Assembly (NCBI GenBank): GCA_019247135.1
Contig: JAFAPL010000825.1
Location: forward strand, 1-14,726
Direction: 5' to 3'
DNA: 14,726 nucleotides
Origin: Chloroflexota bacterium
GTDB taxonomy: Bacteria; Chloroflexota; UBA6077; CF-72
Shown here: piece after piece, positions 14,332 through 14,726 of the stretch
Position numbering within the stretch: the stretch's first letter is position 1
Layout: every line of letters starts with the position of its first letter
Translations under genes and position numbers: made by a program
The notes under the pieces: model-generated
What the model saw: the letters and a program-made list of their open reading frames with translations, nothing else
Database searches by the model: none
Told to the model about the DNA's origin: nothing

Positions 14332-14726
14332 TTACTCCAGATTGAGCGGCAGAATGACGGCGGCGCGTGCTAGACGCAGGCGGTGACGCAAGGCTACCGC
14401 GAGGAGAACGATCAGGACCGCAAGAACCCCCGCGACGCTCGCGGCGTCTCGCCAGACCGCGGCGGGATCCAGCGTCGACGACTGGAGTGCGGTCGACACT
14501 GCCGCCGGCGTCGGCGCGGGTGTCGGCGGCAGTGTCGGCAGCGGTCGGACGCTGGTCGTCGCGGCGACCTGGTCGCTCGAATCGCCGCCTGGTGCACTCT
14601 GGGCCGATCGCGCACCGGCGGCCGGGCGCGTGGCAGCGGAGACCGCAGCGGGGGGCGCAGGCGGCGACGGCGCAGGGATGCTCGCTGGCGCGGCTGACGG
14701 GGCAGTTACGAGCGGCGCGCGCACTG
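14332..14726 (-). CDS. Pro/Ala-rich single-pass membrane protein, partial (N-terminus beyond right edge)
   Basis: The frame is open from the right edge to TAA 14334-14332, giving at least 130 residues. The visible part is a low-complexity Pro/Ala/Ser/Thr linker (about 1-90), one membrane helix (about 95-110, VAGVLAVLIVLLAVAL) and a short basic C-terminal tail. This layout suggests an extracytoplasmic domain upstream of the window, anchored at the C-terminus. The family cannot be named from this fragment. It is immediately upstream of the SIMPL gene on the same strand. Confidence 0.6.
   Translation of the reverse strand, partial: VRAPLVTAPSAAPASIPAPSPPAPPAAVSAATRPAAGARSAQSAPGGDSSDQVAATTSVRPLPTLPPTPAPTPAAVSTALQSSTLDPAAVWRDAASVAGVLAVLIVLLAVALRHRLRLARAAVILPLNLE

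Noticed and set aside
1..14726. CRISPR array, insertion sequence or prophage
   Set aside because: No regularly spaced repeats, transposase, integrase or phage structural genes were found.

Overview
The window is GC-rich, densely packed bacterial chromosome. The best guess is a deep-branching member of the Chloroflexota (or a neighbouring Terrabacteria lineage). That guess rests on a split cytochrome b6/subunit IV-type bc complex, an actinobacterial/chloroflexal Zincin_2 metalloprotease, a GH-like DUF4015 protein, frequent TTG/GTG starts and very short leaders. It is inferred from protein families alone; no rRNA marker is present.

Layout. (1) Positions 1-1002: a partial HNH endonuclease gene on the minus strand, with atypical codon use, running off the left edge. 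It is followed by a non-coding stretch with two strong inverted repeats and then tRNA-Ala(CGC) on the minus strand. This looks like a small mobile or horizontally acquired patch next to a tRNA 3' end. (2) 1065-1286: a small minus-strand gene of unknown function, divergent from a plus-strand run of three genes (1326-4363): a Zincin_2 metalloprotease, a hypothetical protein, and diaminopimelate decarboxylase lysA. (3) 9638-4367, minus strand: a respiratory block. In transcription order it is a NarX-like histidine kinase, a NarL-like response regulator (ATGA overlap), cytochrome b6-type subunit, subunit IV-type subunit (TGATG overlap), Rieske protein and a membrane-anchored diheme cytochrome c. 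Together the last four make a complete quinol:cytochrome c oxidoreductase. (4) 11530-9710, minus strand: a membrane-anchored DUF4015 glycoside-hydrolase-like protein with three N-terminal carboxypeptidase-regulatory-like beta-sandwich repeats. (5) 11721-13603, plus strand: a cytidylate-kinase-like/BON fusion and the DNA polymerase III delta' subunit holB. (6) 14726-13593, minus strand: the 3' end of a Pro/Ala-rich single-pass membrane protein and a secreted SIMPL-domain protein, converging on and overlapping holB by 11 bp.

How they work together. The bc-complex subunits form one module that would oxidise menaquinol and pass electrons through the Rieske centre to the diheme cytochrome. The adjacent two-component system has almost no extracytoplasmic sensor domain and is a plausible local regulator. 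lysA and holB are housekeeping genes. No CRISPR array, insertion sequence, prophage block or complete defence island is visible. The points most worth a second look are the HNH/tRNA boundary with its palindromes, the b6-type heme c_i cysteine with a non-canonical Qo motif, the long Ala/Pro extension on subunit IV, the kinase-like/BON fusion, and lysA starting in the same frame one codon after its neighbour's stop.
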